Below the pieces are notes generated by a model. It saw nothing but the letters and a program-made list of their open reading frames with translations. It did not search any database and had not been told where the DNA came from. A DNA stretch of 17,566 nt, from contig CAZSPL010000060.1 in assembly GCA_964608735.1 (NCBI GenBank), positions 1-17,566 of the forward strand, given 5' to 3'. The position numbers and the translations under genes are program-made. Positions 1-7,334 of this stretch are shown in pieces. Within the stretch, counting starts at the first letter, position 1; each line of letters begins with the position of its first letter. Source of the stretch: CAZSPL01 sp964608735 (GTDB taxonomy: Bacteria > JAJVIF01 > JAPKYR01 > CAZSPL01).

Positions 1-273
1 TTCATGCCGGGCAGGGTGAAGCATACGCTCGTAATCGGGGCGACGGGGGGGAGGATCGATTCAGAGATGGGTTCGCGCGGGATGAACGACCGCGCCGTTG
101 TGAACGACATCGAAGGGGTACTGAGATGGGTTAAGGATAACGCGAAGCCGAAGGATATACTGCTTCTGTCCCCGGCGAGTGCGAGCTTCGACCAGTTCGC
201 ATCGTATGAAGAGCGGGGCCGCGTTTTCAAGAAGCTCGCGGGTGAAATACTTGGTGAAGGAGCCGCCGACTGA
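1..273 (+). CDS. murD: UDP-N-acetylmuramoyl-L-alanine--D-glutamate ligase, C-terminal fragment
   Basis: This is the last 90 codons of a gene that begins before the window; the open frame runs from base 1 to TGA at 271-273. MurD adds D-glutamate to UDP-MurNAc-L-Ala in the cytoplasm, using ATP. The segment LLSPASASFDQF, followed by EERGRVFKKL, is the conserved end of Mur ligase domain 3; most MurD proteins read SPACASFD, so Cys is replaced by Ser here. The position directly before ftsW is the usual dcw order and supports MurD over the other Mur ligases. The preceding helix (VVNDIEGVLRWV) also fits domain 3. The catalytic and ATP-binding domains lie outside the window, so activity cannot be judged. 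Confidence 0.88.
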   Translation, partial: FMPGRVKHTLVIGATGGRIDSEMGSRGMNDRAVVNDIEGVLRWVKDNAKPKDILLLSPASASFDQFASYEERGRVFKKLAGEILGEGAAD

Positions 274-274
274 T

Positions 275-1453
275 TTGGGTTTGCCTCTGAAAAAATATAG
301 TTCGAATACATTCGCGGTGGAAAAGAGCCATGACGCAACCGACGTCAACCACATCGGCAACAGGCTTTTCTTCATCGCGATGATTCTCACCATTATCGGA
401 TTCCTTTTCATCGTCGACACATCCCTTGTATTCAAGGGCAAATTCGACACCGCGTTGATGTTGACCAAGATAGTGAAAGCGGCCGGGCTTATCGTGATTG
501 GATGGATGAGCGCGTTCTACTTGAGCCGGCTCGACCGGCGGTCGTTGCAGGTGTTCGGAAGCGCGTTGCTGCTCGCGTCGCTGGCGATGCTTTTCATGGT
601 GAAGTATACGGCGCTCGGGGTGGAGCGGAATCACTGCAGGCGGTGGTTGGAGATAGGGCCGCTCACCATACAGCCGCTTGAATTCTTCAAGCTGGCGCTG
701 GTGCTGCAGATAGCATCATTCCTGTCGACATACGGAAGCCTGGAGCGCCTGAAGATTATCGACGTGATAAAACCGGGAGTGCCTGTTGTCATCGGGCTGT
801 ACCTGATATCCGTGCAACCCAATCTATCGGCGGTTGTATTCATAGCGTTGATATGCGGCGTGCTGGCCTGGATCGGCGGTCTGCCGACACGTCGACTGGC
901 ATACCTCGTGGGATTTTTTTCCCTGGTATTTCTCGTCCTGATGCTGATCCATCATGACCGGTGGGGGAGGATCATAAGCCTGTTGAATCTATCGGGCAGC
1001 ATTTCGGGCGCCGGATACCAGGTCGGGATGGGGCTTCATGCCATCGCCCGCGGGGGACTGTTCGGCGTAGGCATAGGCGAGTCGATAGGCAAATTCGCGC
1101 TGCCGTACAACGACAGCGATTTCATTTTCTCGGTGATAGTTGAGGAGACCGGGTTCCTTGGCGGGTTGCTGATAATAGGGTTGTTCGCTATGCTGGTGTA
1201 TTATATCGTGAAGCTTGCATCAACGCGCAAGGACAACTACTCGCTTCTCGTGTGTCTCGGAATCGGTCTTGTCATCGCGGCACAGGCGGGGATTAATATC
1301 GCGGTGAATCTCGGGCTGGTACCGACAACCGGTATGCCGCTTCCGTTCATATCGGCGGGAGGCTCGAATTTCGTGGCGACGCTGTTCGCGGTGGGGATAT
1401 TGCTGAACCTTGCCGGGGGGCCGGCGTCGCAAGCAGAGGCGGTGAAGGAGTAG
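275..1453 (+). CDS. ftsW: SEDS-family septal peptidoglycan glycosyltransferase FtsW
   Basis: FtsW is a polytopic membrane enzyme that polymerises lipid II into septal glycan with a partner class B PBP. Counted from the TTG at 275, the 392 residues contain about ten hydrophobic segments. The family motif RRWLEIGPLTIQP (about 122-134) and the large outer loop ending in NDSDFIFSVIVEE (279-291) are visible; D282 is the expected catalytic aspartate of SEDS enzymes. The C-terminal PTTGMPLPFISAGG is the classical FtsW/RodA signature. The usual QPSE reads QPLE (133-136). The start is uncertain: TTG 275 follows AAGGAG at 257-262 and sits just after the murD stop; ATG 179 would overlap murD by 95 bases; GTG 317 has no visible ribosome site. 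The dcw position favours FtsW over RodA. Confidence 0.9.
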   Translation: MGLPLKKYSSNTFAVEKSHDATDVNHIGNRLFFIAMILTIIGFLFIVDTSLVFKGKFDTALMLTKIVKAAGLIVIGWMSAFYLSRLDRRSLQVFGSALLLASLAMLFMVKYTALGVERNHCRRWLEIGPLTIQPLEFFKLALVLQIASFLSTYGSLERLKIIDVIKPGVPVVIGLYLISVQPNLSAVVFIALICGVLAWIGGLPTRRLAYLVGFFSLVFLVLMLIHHDRWGRIISLLNLSGSISGAGYQVGMGLHAIARGGLFGVGIGESIGKFALPYNDSDFIFSVIVEETGFLGGLLIIGLFAMLVYYIVKLASTRKDNYSLLVCLGIGLVIAAQAGINIAVNLGLVPTTGMPLPFISAGGSNFVATLFAVGILLNLAGGPASQAEAVKE

Positions 1454-1487
1454 GCGGTCGGGAAGTATCATTTCGTCGTGAGGTTGG

Positions 1488-2561
1488 ATGATAAGCAACG
1501 AAAAAATTATAGAGTTCCGTGAAGGGCTGGATCGTACGGGTTACAACGGGGATGTTTTGTTCAATGAGCCGCTGAGCGGCCACGCTACATTCGGCCTGGG
1601 CGGCCCGGCATCGGTATTCCTCGCGCCAGCGAATACGCGCGATGTACGCTCGGCGATACGTTTCGCCAATCGCCGGAAGATGCCGTGGGCCATCCTCGGC
1701 GGCGGGAGCAATGTACTGTTCCCGGACTGGGGATATGACGGGTGTATCATCAAGTTCACTGAAGCCATGGGGGATTATGACGAGCGTAACGGTTATCTGC
1801 ATGTCGAAGCGGGGTTGGGCATGAGCTCGCTCATGCGCGCGGCGATAACCAACGGTTTCGACGGTTATGATTTTCTCGTGGGTATCCCGGGGACCGTCGG
1901 GGGGGCGCTGGCGATGAATGCTGGCACACGTGATGAATGGATAGACAAACTTGTCCTGTGGGTGGAAGTGGTGGACAAGAAAGGCGACCCGGCGCGTTTC
2001 AAGAAGACCGCCGGAGGCTACCGGGAGAGCGTGATCGGGAGCGAATACATCATCACAAGCGCGGCGTTGAAAACCGATGAAGCGGACCCGTCAGAGATCA
2101 GGCGTAAGATGGGCGCGCGTATGCGTGACAGGGCGGCGGCGCAGCCATTAGGCGAACGCACGGCCGGGTCGGTCTTCAAGAATCCACCGGGGGAATCGGC
2201 GTGGAAGCTGATCGATGAAGCGGGGCTTCGGGGTCACGTGGAAGGGGCCGCGAAATTCAGCGAAAAGCATTGCAACTTCATCTCCAGCGGCGAAGGCGCC
2301 ACGAGCGCGGATGTGTTGGCGCTGATCGAGCTTGCCCAGCGGCGCGTGTTTGAGGAGAAGGGTATCCTGCTCGAACGCGAGATAGTGCTCATCGGATTCG
2401 AATTGCCCCGCCCGGAAGTGATAGCGGCTCTCGAGCCGGAACACCCGGTGGAAGAAGAGAGCGCGGCGGTGGATGAAGAACCTGCCGGGGATGATACCGG
2501 CGCGGATGGCGCGGTACCGCAGGAGAGCCCGGGGGAGAGTGCGGAGGAAGCAGCGGAATAG
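1488..2561 (+). CDS. murB: UDP-N-acetylenolpyruvoylglucosamine reductase, type II, with acidic tail
   Basis: MurB is a cytoplasmic FAD enzyme that reduces UDP-GlcNAc-enolpyruvate to UDP-MurNAc with NADPH. The FAD-binding domain shows GGGSN (71-75) and GIPGTVGGALAMNAG (132-146). The C-terminal substrate domain shows GYRES (177-181, catalytic-type R179), AGSVFKNP (226-233, proton-donor S228) and LEREIVLIG (295-303, E298). The lack of the extra loop of E. coli MurB makes it type II. Family members end near residue 305; this one continues for about 50 residues rich in Glu, Asp, Ala and Pro, with no recognisable domain. The ATG at 1488 lies 34 bases after ftsW behind a weak GAGG. murG and murC, usually found between ftsW and murB, are missing. 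The tail overlaps an open basic N-terminus of ftsQ in another frame. Confidence 0.95.
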   Translation: MISNEKIIEFREGLDRTGYNGDVLFNEPLSGHATFGLGGPASVFLAPANTRDVRSAIRFANRRKMPWAILGGGSNVLFPDWGYDGCIIKFTEAMGDYDERNGYLHVEAGLGMSSLMRAAITNGFDGYDFLVGIPGTVGGALAMNAGTRDEWIDKLVLWVEVVDKKGDPARFKKTAGGYRESVIGSEYIITSAALKTDEADPSEIRRKMGARMRDRAAAQPLGERTAGSVFKNPPGESAWKLIDEAGLRGHVEGAAKFSEKHCNFISSGEGATSADVLALIELAQRRVFEEKGILLEREIVLIGFELPRPEVIAALEPEHPVEEESAAVDEEPAGDDTGADGAVPQESPGESAEEAAE

Positions 2562-2577
2562 GCTGCCCGCGGCACCG

Positions 2578-3543
2578 ATGGAACATCGCATACGGATAAT
2601 CGGCGTTCTGATATGGACCCTTGTGTTCACCGCGATAGGCGGTATCCTCGGTCTCGGATGGTTCTTCCTTTTATCGGATAATTTCAGGATCAAGAACGTC
2701 GAGATAAGGGGTAACGCGTTTCTCACCGACATGCAGGTTGCTAAACTTGTGTCGCCCGATATGCTCGAAGGTACGATTATCTGGTTCGCGAATTTCGATG
2801 AAATCTCGAAGCAGCTTGAAGCGAACTATCGCATAGAGAAGGCGGTGCTGGAGAAGGCGCTTCCGGACACCATCATAGTGAAAATTACTGAACCGCGGGA
2901 ATTCGCAACTGTAGGTCTGGTTGATGGTTGCAAGTGTACGGTCGACCGGGATGGGAATTTTATCCGCTGGCTGAACGCTGATGAATCGCCGGTCGGCCCA
3001 GCGATAAACGGTTTTTCGAAGGGGATATTCAACAGCGACGGCAGCGTATGCAGCAGCTTCAAGGATGAAATCGAAGCTTGGTCGGGATTTTCATCGCGCC
3101 CCGAGATCGCCGGGGTGCTCCGTCGCGACACTGCTCCCGTCGACCACGTCGACAGCCTGAGGGAACGGTTGAGGTTCGGAGATGCATTGCGTCTCGCCGA
3201 GGCCACCGGTATAAACCGTAAACCGGAAGTATCGAATTATGAATATATCGGCATCGATGGCATTTTCCATCTTTTCCTCCTGTATCCTCACTTACCCCCG
3301 GCGGTGGTCGGGGGATATGACAGCGGAAGCGGAATCGTTGACGACCTGTCGAAATTAGTGAAATATGAGGAACCGGGGGAGTTAATCTGCTACGATTATA
3401 TCGACTTGCATCTCGCCGGTTTCGGACGCGGCGTTATGTTGTCGAAACTCGGAACCTTTGCGTTGCGCGAGTGGTCTGATGGTAAGGAGGCGGTGAGGAT
3501 AGCCGCCTGGGAAACACTCGGAGAGGTTGAAAGCAGGTTATAG
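2578..3543 (+). CDS. ftsQ: Cell division protein FtsQ/DivIB (POTRA domain)
   Basis: FtsQ is a single-pass membrane scaffold that joins the FtsBL complex to the divisome. From ATG 2578 the protein has 321 residues: a short basic tail, one transmembrane segment (about 7-32), and a POTRA domain (about 36-105) with FRIKNVEIRGN and the typical RIEKAVLEKALPDTIIVKI-type strand. A VDRDGNF-type FtsQ/DivIB segment follows, then a C-terminal region I cannot match in detail. The start is uncertain. No Shine-Dalgarno sequence precedes 2578, and the frame stays open upstream to ATG 2506 and 2473, which would add a strongly basic cytoplasmic tail overlapping the end of murB. Such tails are common in FtsQ. 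The gene lies two bases before the DUF881 gene, so translation is probably coupled. Confidence 0.85.
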   Translation: MEHRIRIIGVLIWTLVFTAIGGILGLGWFFLLSDNFRIKNVEIRGNAFLTDMQVAKLVSPDMLEGTIIWFANFDEISKQLEANYRIEKAVLEKALPDTIIVKITEPREFATVGLVDGCKCTVDRDGNFIRWLNADESPVGPAINGFSKGIFNSDGSVCSSFKDEIEAWSGFSSRPEIAGVLRRDTAPVDHVDSLRERLRFGDALRLAEATGINRKPEVSNYEYIGIDGIFHLFLLYPHLPPAVVGGYDSGSGIVDDLSKLVKYEEPGELICYDYIDLHLAGFGRGVMLSKLGTFALREWSDGKEAVRIAAWETLGEVESRL

Positions 3544-3545
3544 CG

Positions 3546-4349
3546 ATGGAGATGGATTTGAAGCTGAGGTCGAGACGCCGGCTGCCGTTGATATTGATTA
3601 TCGCGGCTTTCATCGCCGGGATCATCCTGAGCATACCGATTTCGGGGCTTGGCGGTAAGGAGCATTACGATGGTGTCACCACCGGTGAAGAGCAACTGGC
3701 CCCCCTCGATACATCGGAGAGGTCATTCGAAAGGCTGAAGGATGAACTGGACCAGGAGCGCCAGAAGACGGGACGCATCGAGCAGGAACTTCTCGACGAG
3801 AAAGGATACTCGCAGGAATTGTTGCTGTCGGTGCAGCGATACCGGCAGCTCGCCGGGATGACCGATGTGACGGGCCCGGGGATCATTCTCGTTCTCGAGG
3901 AGAAGAAGGGGGATATCGCGGGGGGTGAAAGTCCCGGGGCGTTTCTCATCCACCAGCAGGACCTCCTGAATATCATCAACGAGTTGTGGCATAACGACGC
4001 CGAGGCGATCGGCATCGGGACATACGGTAAGCGCGAGATGGAGAGGATCACGACGTTCTCCCCGGCGCGGTGTTCGGGCGGCGCGATCGAAGTGAACGAT
4101 CGACGAATGGTTCCGCCATTCGAGATCAGGGCGATAGGCGATCCGGGCCTTCTTAAAAGCGCGCTGGAGATACGCGGCGGATATCTCGAGAAACTGCGCT
4201 ACTATGTCGATGCGACCCTCACGACAAGCGGAACGGTTTTCATCCCGAGCTACAGCGGTTCCACGCACTGGCTGTATGCCATGCCGGTCATAGGCATCGA
4301 TGACAATGCGCTTCTGCCCGGTGATACGGTCGAGGGGGAGGGCGAATGA
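3546..4349 (+). CDS. DUF881 membrane protein (YlxW/YlxX-like) of the division cluster
   Basis: The protein has 267 residues: a basic N-terminus (RSRRR), one transmembrane helix (about 14-33), a charged heptad-like stretch (about 57-100, probable coiled coil) and a DUF881 domain. The domain is recognised by GPGIILVL (110-117), HQQDLLNIINELW (136-148), AEAIGI (152-157), the IEVN segment (181-184) and PFEIRAIGDP (191-200), followed by ALEIRGGY. In Bacillus and actinobacteria such genes sit in the dcw cluster next to divIB/ftsQ and sbp, as here. The function is unknown; placement and topology suggest an extracytoplasmic part in division or wall synthesis. The gene starts two bases after ftsQ and overlaps sbp by four bases (ATGA), so the three genes form one transcription unit. 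Confidence 0.85.
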   Translation: MEMDLKLRSRRRLPLILIIAAFIAGIILSIPISGLGGKEHYDGVTTGEEQLAPLDTSERSFERLKDELDQERQKTGRIEQELLDEKGYSQELLLSVQRYRQLAGMTDVTGPGIILVLEEKKGDIAGGESPGAFLIHQQDLLNIINELWHNDAEAIGIGTYGKREMERITTFSPARCSGGAIEVNDRRMVPPFEIRAIGDPGLLKSALEIRGGYLEKLRYYVDATLTTSGTVFIPSYSGSTHWLYAMPVIGIDDNALLPGDTVEGEGE

Positions 4350-4690
4350 TACTGCTTCTTATCGCCTTGCTGGCGGGCTTCCTGATAGGATGGGGATTGC
4401 TTCTCAAGGTGGACGTTGGTTTCACCATTCAGTACTTGATCGTACTGCTCGCGCTTCTCGAAGCGCTTTCCATCGGATGGTCAAAGTGGCGCAACCAGGC
4501 TTTGGAAGCCAAACCCAAGGTGCCATCGGCGATTGTGATCAAGCATTTCCTCATCGCGATTATTTATGGATTTATAATCCTCGGCATAGGCAACACCATG
4601 GGTAAGAACCTGGAGATGTTAGCAACCTTGCCGATAGCTACAGTTTTGCTTGTAAACTTATACAAAATTGTATCAGATGAGCAGAAATAA
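4346..4690 (+). CDS. sbp: Small basic protein Sbp (DUF1290), predicted membrane protein
   Basis: This is a 114-residue, very hydrophobic protein with about four membrane segments (roughly 2-20, 27-45, 65-86 and 90-107). Its plan, a first helix with GFLIGWGLLLKV, then QYLIVLLALLEAL, a polar loop, and the pattern NTMGKNLEMLATLPIATVLLVNLYKIV, matches the DUF1290/Sbp family whose Bacillus member lies between ylxX and ftsA. The match is from pattern and gene order, since the family is weakly conserved. The ATG overlaps the stop of the DUF881 gene as ATGA, a sign of coupled translation. The biochemical role is unknown. The gene ends the murD-to-sbp unit, and a separate promoter follows before ftsA. 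Confidence 0.75.
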   Translation: MILLLIALLAGFLIGWGLLLKVDVGFTIQYLIVLLALLEALSIGWSKWRNQALEAKPKVPSAIVIKHFLIAIIYGFIILGIGNTMGKNLEMLATLPIATVLLVNLYKIVSDEQK

Positions 4691-4711
4691 TTGCTTTCCC
4701 GCGATTTATTA

Positions 4712-4740
4712 TTGCCATAAATTCCCGGTTCACTTATAAT
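4712..4740 (+). promoter_or_regulatory. Sigma70-type promoter for ftsA-ftsZ
   Basis: TTGCCA at 4712-4717 and a perfect TATAAT at 4735-4740 are separated by 17 bases, the ideal spacing. Transcription would start near 4747, giving a leader of about 64 bases before the ftsA ATG. The promoter lies in the only sizeable gap of the dcw cluster (4691-4810), so ftsA, ftsZ and the genes behind them can be expressed apart from the upstream murein genes. Confidence 0.7.
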
Positions 4741-4776
4741 GCAACCGCTTCCGTTGTAATACTTGTACCAAGTTAG

Positions 4777-4805
4777 CGGGAAATTTTTTGACAAAAGGAT
4801 TCCCG
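4777..4805 (+). other. Possible hairpin around the ftsA ribosome-binding site
   Basis: CGGGAA (4777-4782) can pair with TTCCCG (4800-4805), leaving a 17-base loop that holds AAAAGGA, the only candidate Shine-Dalgarno sequence of ftsA. The stem is only six pairs, so this could be chance. Confidence 0.3.
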
Positions 4806-4810
4806 TCAAA

Positions 4811-6040
4811 ATGAATGACATCATAGTGGGACTTGACATCGGCACGTCGAAGATCTGCGCTATTATAGCGAAGGTGGATCAGTCGTCCGGCATTGAGATC
4901 CTCGGCGTCGGCAAAGCGCCGTCAATGGGGATTCGTAAGGGCATTGTCACCGATGTCGACCGTACCACCAATTCGCTCAAGGATGCGGTCAAGCAGGCGG
5001 AAGGCACATCGGGGCTTGAGATACTACGCGGTTTCGCCGGCATCAGCGGGCAGGGCCTCGAAACCACGATCGAGAGTTTCCGTATCGACGTTGCGGATCC
5101 AACGCGAGGCGTGTCGACGCATGATGTTCTGAATCTGCGAAACGAATCGCGCAAATTTTCGCCGCCGCGCGGCAAGCGAGTCATTCATACGGAACCGCTG
5201 GAATACCTACTTGACCACAATGCGCTCGGCCTCGATCCGCTGGAAGAGCATGGGAATGTGCTTGAACTACGCGCATCGGTCTTCACAGCCGGCGTCGGGC
5301 ATACGGAAGACATCTACAGGATTGTCAACGGGGCGCAGGTTGAAGTGATGGACATACTTCCGAACCCGCTTGCGAGCGCGGAGTCGGTCCTTGATGACAG
5401 CGAGAAGAGCATCGGATGCCTTCTCATCGATATAGGCGGCGGCACGACCGAAGCCGTTGTATTCCGTAAAGGCACCGCGCATTATGCATGCGTTACCGGG
5501 CTTGGCGGGGATCATTTCGATTCGGACCTCGCGCATGGTCTCGGCATTTCATTGCGCGAAGCTGAGCGTATCAAGATTAACTTCGGAAGCGTCAAACCCG
5601 AGGACCAGGCGTCGGATGAAGTTGTCGAGATAGCGCAAGCGAGCGGGAGCAGCGAATTCATACCGGTGAAGATAATCGCCGAGATACTCGGCGCGAGGCT
5701 CGAGGAGATAATCGAGATAACAGGGGAGAAGCTTCACGATGCGGGAGAATTTCACGGCCTGAAGGGAGGCGTCGTCTTTACGGGCGGAACGAGCCTTCTA
5801 CAGGGGCTTCCCGACAAAGCGGCGGAGATACTCGGGCTTCCGGCGAGGATAGGATATCCGCAGCGGATGGCGGGTCTTTCGAATGATGTCCGGAGTCCGA
5901 TTTTCGCGACCGGCACCGGGCTTATCAAGCTCGGCTACAAGAGGTATATGCAGATCTCCCAGGAAACGGGCGGCGGACTTTTCAGCGATCTTAAGCGCCG
6001 CGTAGCAGGAAGCGGTATCTGGAAAACGATCACGCGATAG
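4811..6040 (+). CDS. ftsA: Cell division protein FtsA, actin-like membrane anchor of the Z ring
   Basis: FtsA is an actin-fold ATPase that binds the FtsZ C-terminal peptide and ties filaments to the membrane. The 409 residues start with VGLDIGTSKICAII (phosphate 1 motif, about 6-19). They contain the SHS2/1C region (about 85-165), LLIDIGGGTTEAVVF (phosphate 2, about 210-224) and VVFTGGTSLLQGL (adenosine motif, about 333-345). The C-terminus, FSDLKRRVAGSGIWKTITR, is basic and amphipathic, as expected of the membrane-targeting helix. ATG 4811 is chosen because the family begins at this point; the frame is open further upstream from TTG 4763, but that part has no family match. AAAAGGA lies about 11 bases before the ATG. 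The gene is driven by the promoter at 4712-4740 and is followed by ftsZ. Confidence 0.95.
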   Translation: MNDIIVGLDIGTSKICAIIAKVDQSSGIEILGVGKAPSMGIRKGIVTDVDRTTNSLKDAVKQAEGTSGLEILRGFAGISGQGLETTIESFRIDVADPTRGVSTHDVLNLRNESRKFSPPRGKRVIHTEPLEYLLDHNALGLDPLEEHGNVLELRASVFTAGVGHTEDIYRIVNGAQVEVMDILPNPLASAESVLDDSEKSIGCLLIDIGGGTTEAVVFRKGTAHYACVTGLGGDHFDSDLAHGLGISLREAERIKINFGSVKPEDQASDEVVEIAQASGSSEFIPVKIIAEILGARLEEIIEITGEKLHDAGEFHGLKGGVVFTGGTSLLQGLPDKAAEILGLPARIGYPQRMAGLSNDVRSPIFATGTGLIKLGYKRYMQISQETGGGLFSDLKRRVAGSGIWKTITR

Positions 6041-6051
6041 GAAATAACATG

Positions 6052-6072
6052 CCCGGTTTGACGTAAACCGGG
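6052..6072 (+). other. Perfect hairpin between ftsA and ftsZ
   Basis: CCCGGTTT (6052-6059) and AAACCGGG (6065-6072) form an eight-pair stem with the loop GACGT. No T-run follows, and AAAGGAG, the ftsZ ribosome site, begins six bases later. It is therefore more likely a transcript-stabilising, processing or translation-control element than a terminator. The role is inferred. Confidence 0.6.
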
Positions 6073-6091
6073 AGGTATAAAGGAGCCTGCG

Positions 6092-7327
6092 ATGGCTAAG
6101 ATTTCGAAGAGAAGGAATGAAGATGAGAACCCGGAATTGATTTCCTCCGGGGCGGAACCCGAAGAGGGCGTGCCTGAAGAAGGCGCGAAGCTTTTCCCGT
6201 GGATGGTTGAAGACTCCAACCTCAAGAGGGATTCCAAGAAGAAATCGCTCAATTATGCGAACATAAAAGTCGTGGGGATCGGAGGCGCGGGTGGTAACGC
6301 CATCGCGCGCATGATGCATGCCGGGTTGCAGGGAGTCGAGTTCATCTCGATCAACACGGATGCCCAGTCGATAGCGTATAACCCGGCCGCCACGAAGATA
6401 CAGATAGGCACCAAGATAACCAAGGGCCTCGGCGCGGGGGGGGATCCGGAACTCGGCCTGAAAGCGGCCATGGAGAGCAAAGCGGAGATTGCCGAAGCGC
6501 TCGAGGGCGCCGACATGATCTTCATCACCGCCGGCATGGGGGGCGGCACGGGTACCGGCGCGGCGCCGATCATCGCCGAGATCGCCAAGGACAAGGATGC
6601 ATTGACCATCGCGGTTGTGACCAAGCCGTTCACGTTCGAGGGATTCAAGCGCGCGAAGGTCGCCGAAGAAGGGCTTACCGCGCTTCGCGGAACACTCGAT
6701 ACGCTCATAACGATTCCCAACGACAAGCTTCACGAGGTGGTGGCGCCGGAAACGACACTCGCCGAGTCATTCATGATAGCCGATGACATATTGCGCCAGG
6801 GAGTTCAGGGAATCAGCGACCTTATCGTCATCCCGGGAATGATCAACCTCGATTTCGCCGATGTGAAAGCCATCATGTGGGAGGCGGGCTCCGCGCTTAT
6901 CGGCATCGGGCACCAGGCTGGGGAGGATCGGGCGATCAACGCCGCGCGCCAGGCTATCACATCGCCGCTTCTCGAAACAAGCATCGACGGCGCGCAGGGC
7001 ATCCTGATCAACATCACCGGCCCCACGAACCTGACGCTTGCCGAGGTCAAAGCCGCGGCGGACGAGGTGTACAATGTAAGCGACCGCGAAGCCAACATCA
7101 TATTCGGCGCGGTCATCGACGACCGGATGAAAGACGCGGTGCGCGTGACGGTCCTCGCGACGGGCTTCGATTCCGGCAAGGATGGTCCGGAGAAGCTTTT
7201 GAAAGAGACCCGTGGATTCGTTCCCAAGACCGGCGAGATCCGTGATTCAAAGGAGAAGGGCGGCGCGGTCCTCGATGAGGACGAACTCGATATACCGGCG
7301 TTCCTGAGAAGGGAACGCAAGAGTTAG
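6092..7327 (+). CDS. ftsZ: Cell division GTPase FtsZ with an extended N-terminus
   Basis: FtsZ is the tubulin-like GTPase that forms the division ring. The core starts near residue 55 (NYANIKVVGIGGAGGNA) and shows the tubulin signature GGGTGTG (150-156). The T7 synergy loop NLDFADV (252-258, catalytic-type D254 and D257) and EAGSALIGIG follow. The C-terminal peptide DELDIPAFLRR (397-407) would bind FtsA and other partners; the linker before it is short, about 40 residues. The first 54 residues are an unusual charged extension (KRRNEDENPE, then acidic, then KRDSKKK); most FtsZ proteins have about ten residues there. ATG 6092 is well supported by AAAGGAG eight bases upstream, so the extension is probably real. 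The next gene starts seven bases after the stop. Confidence 0.97.
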   Translation: MAKISKRRNEDENPELISSGAEPEEGVPEEGAKLFPWMVEDSNLKRDSKKKSLNYANIKVVGIGGAGGNAIARMMHAGLQGVEFISINTDAQSIAYNPAATKIQIGTKITKGLGAGGDPELGLKAAMESKAEIAEALEGADMIFITAGMGGGTGTGAAPIIAEIAKDKDALTIAVVTKPFTFEGFKRAKVAEEGLTALRGTLDTLITIPNDKLHEVVAPETTLAESFMIADDILRQGVQGISDLIVIPGMINLDFADVKAIMWEAGSALIGIGHQAGEDRAINAARQAITSPLLETSIDGAQGILINITGPTNLTLAEVKAAADEVYNVSDREANIIFGAVIDDRMKDAVRVTVLATGFDSGKDGPEKLLKETRGFVPKTGEIRDSKEKGGAVLDEDELDIPAFLRRERKS

Positions 7328-7334
7328 GTGATCC

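Noticed and set aside
4788..4816. TTGACA at 4788 as a -35 box for ftsA
   Set aside because: The matching -10 would be ATGAAT inside the start of the gene; the upstream TTGCCA/TATAAT pair is far better.
5798..6733. A 311-codon open frame on the minus strand across ftsA and ftsZ
   Set aside because: It spans two conserved genes and their gap, and its product has no motif.
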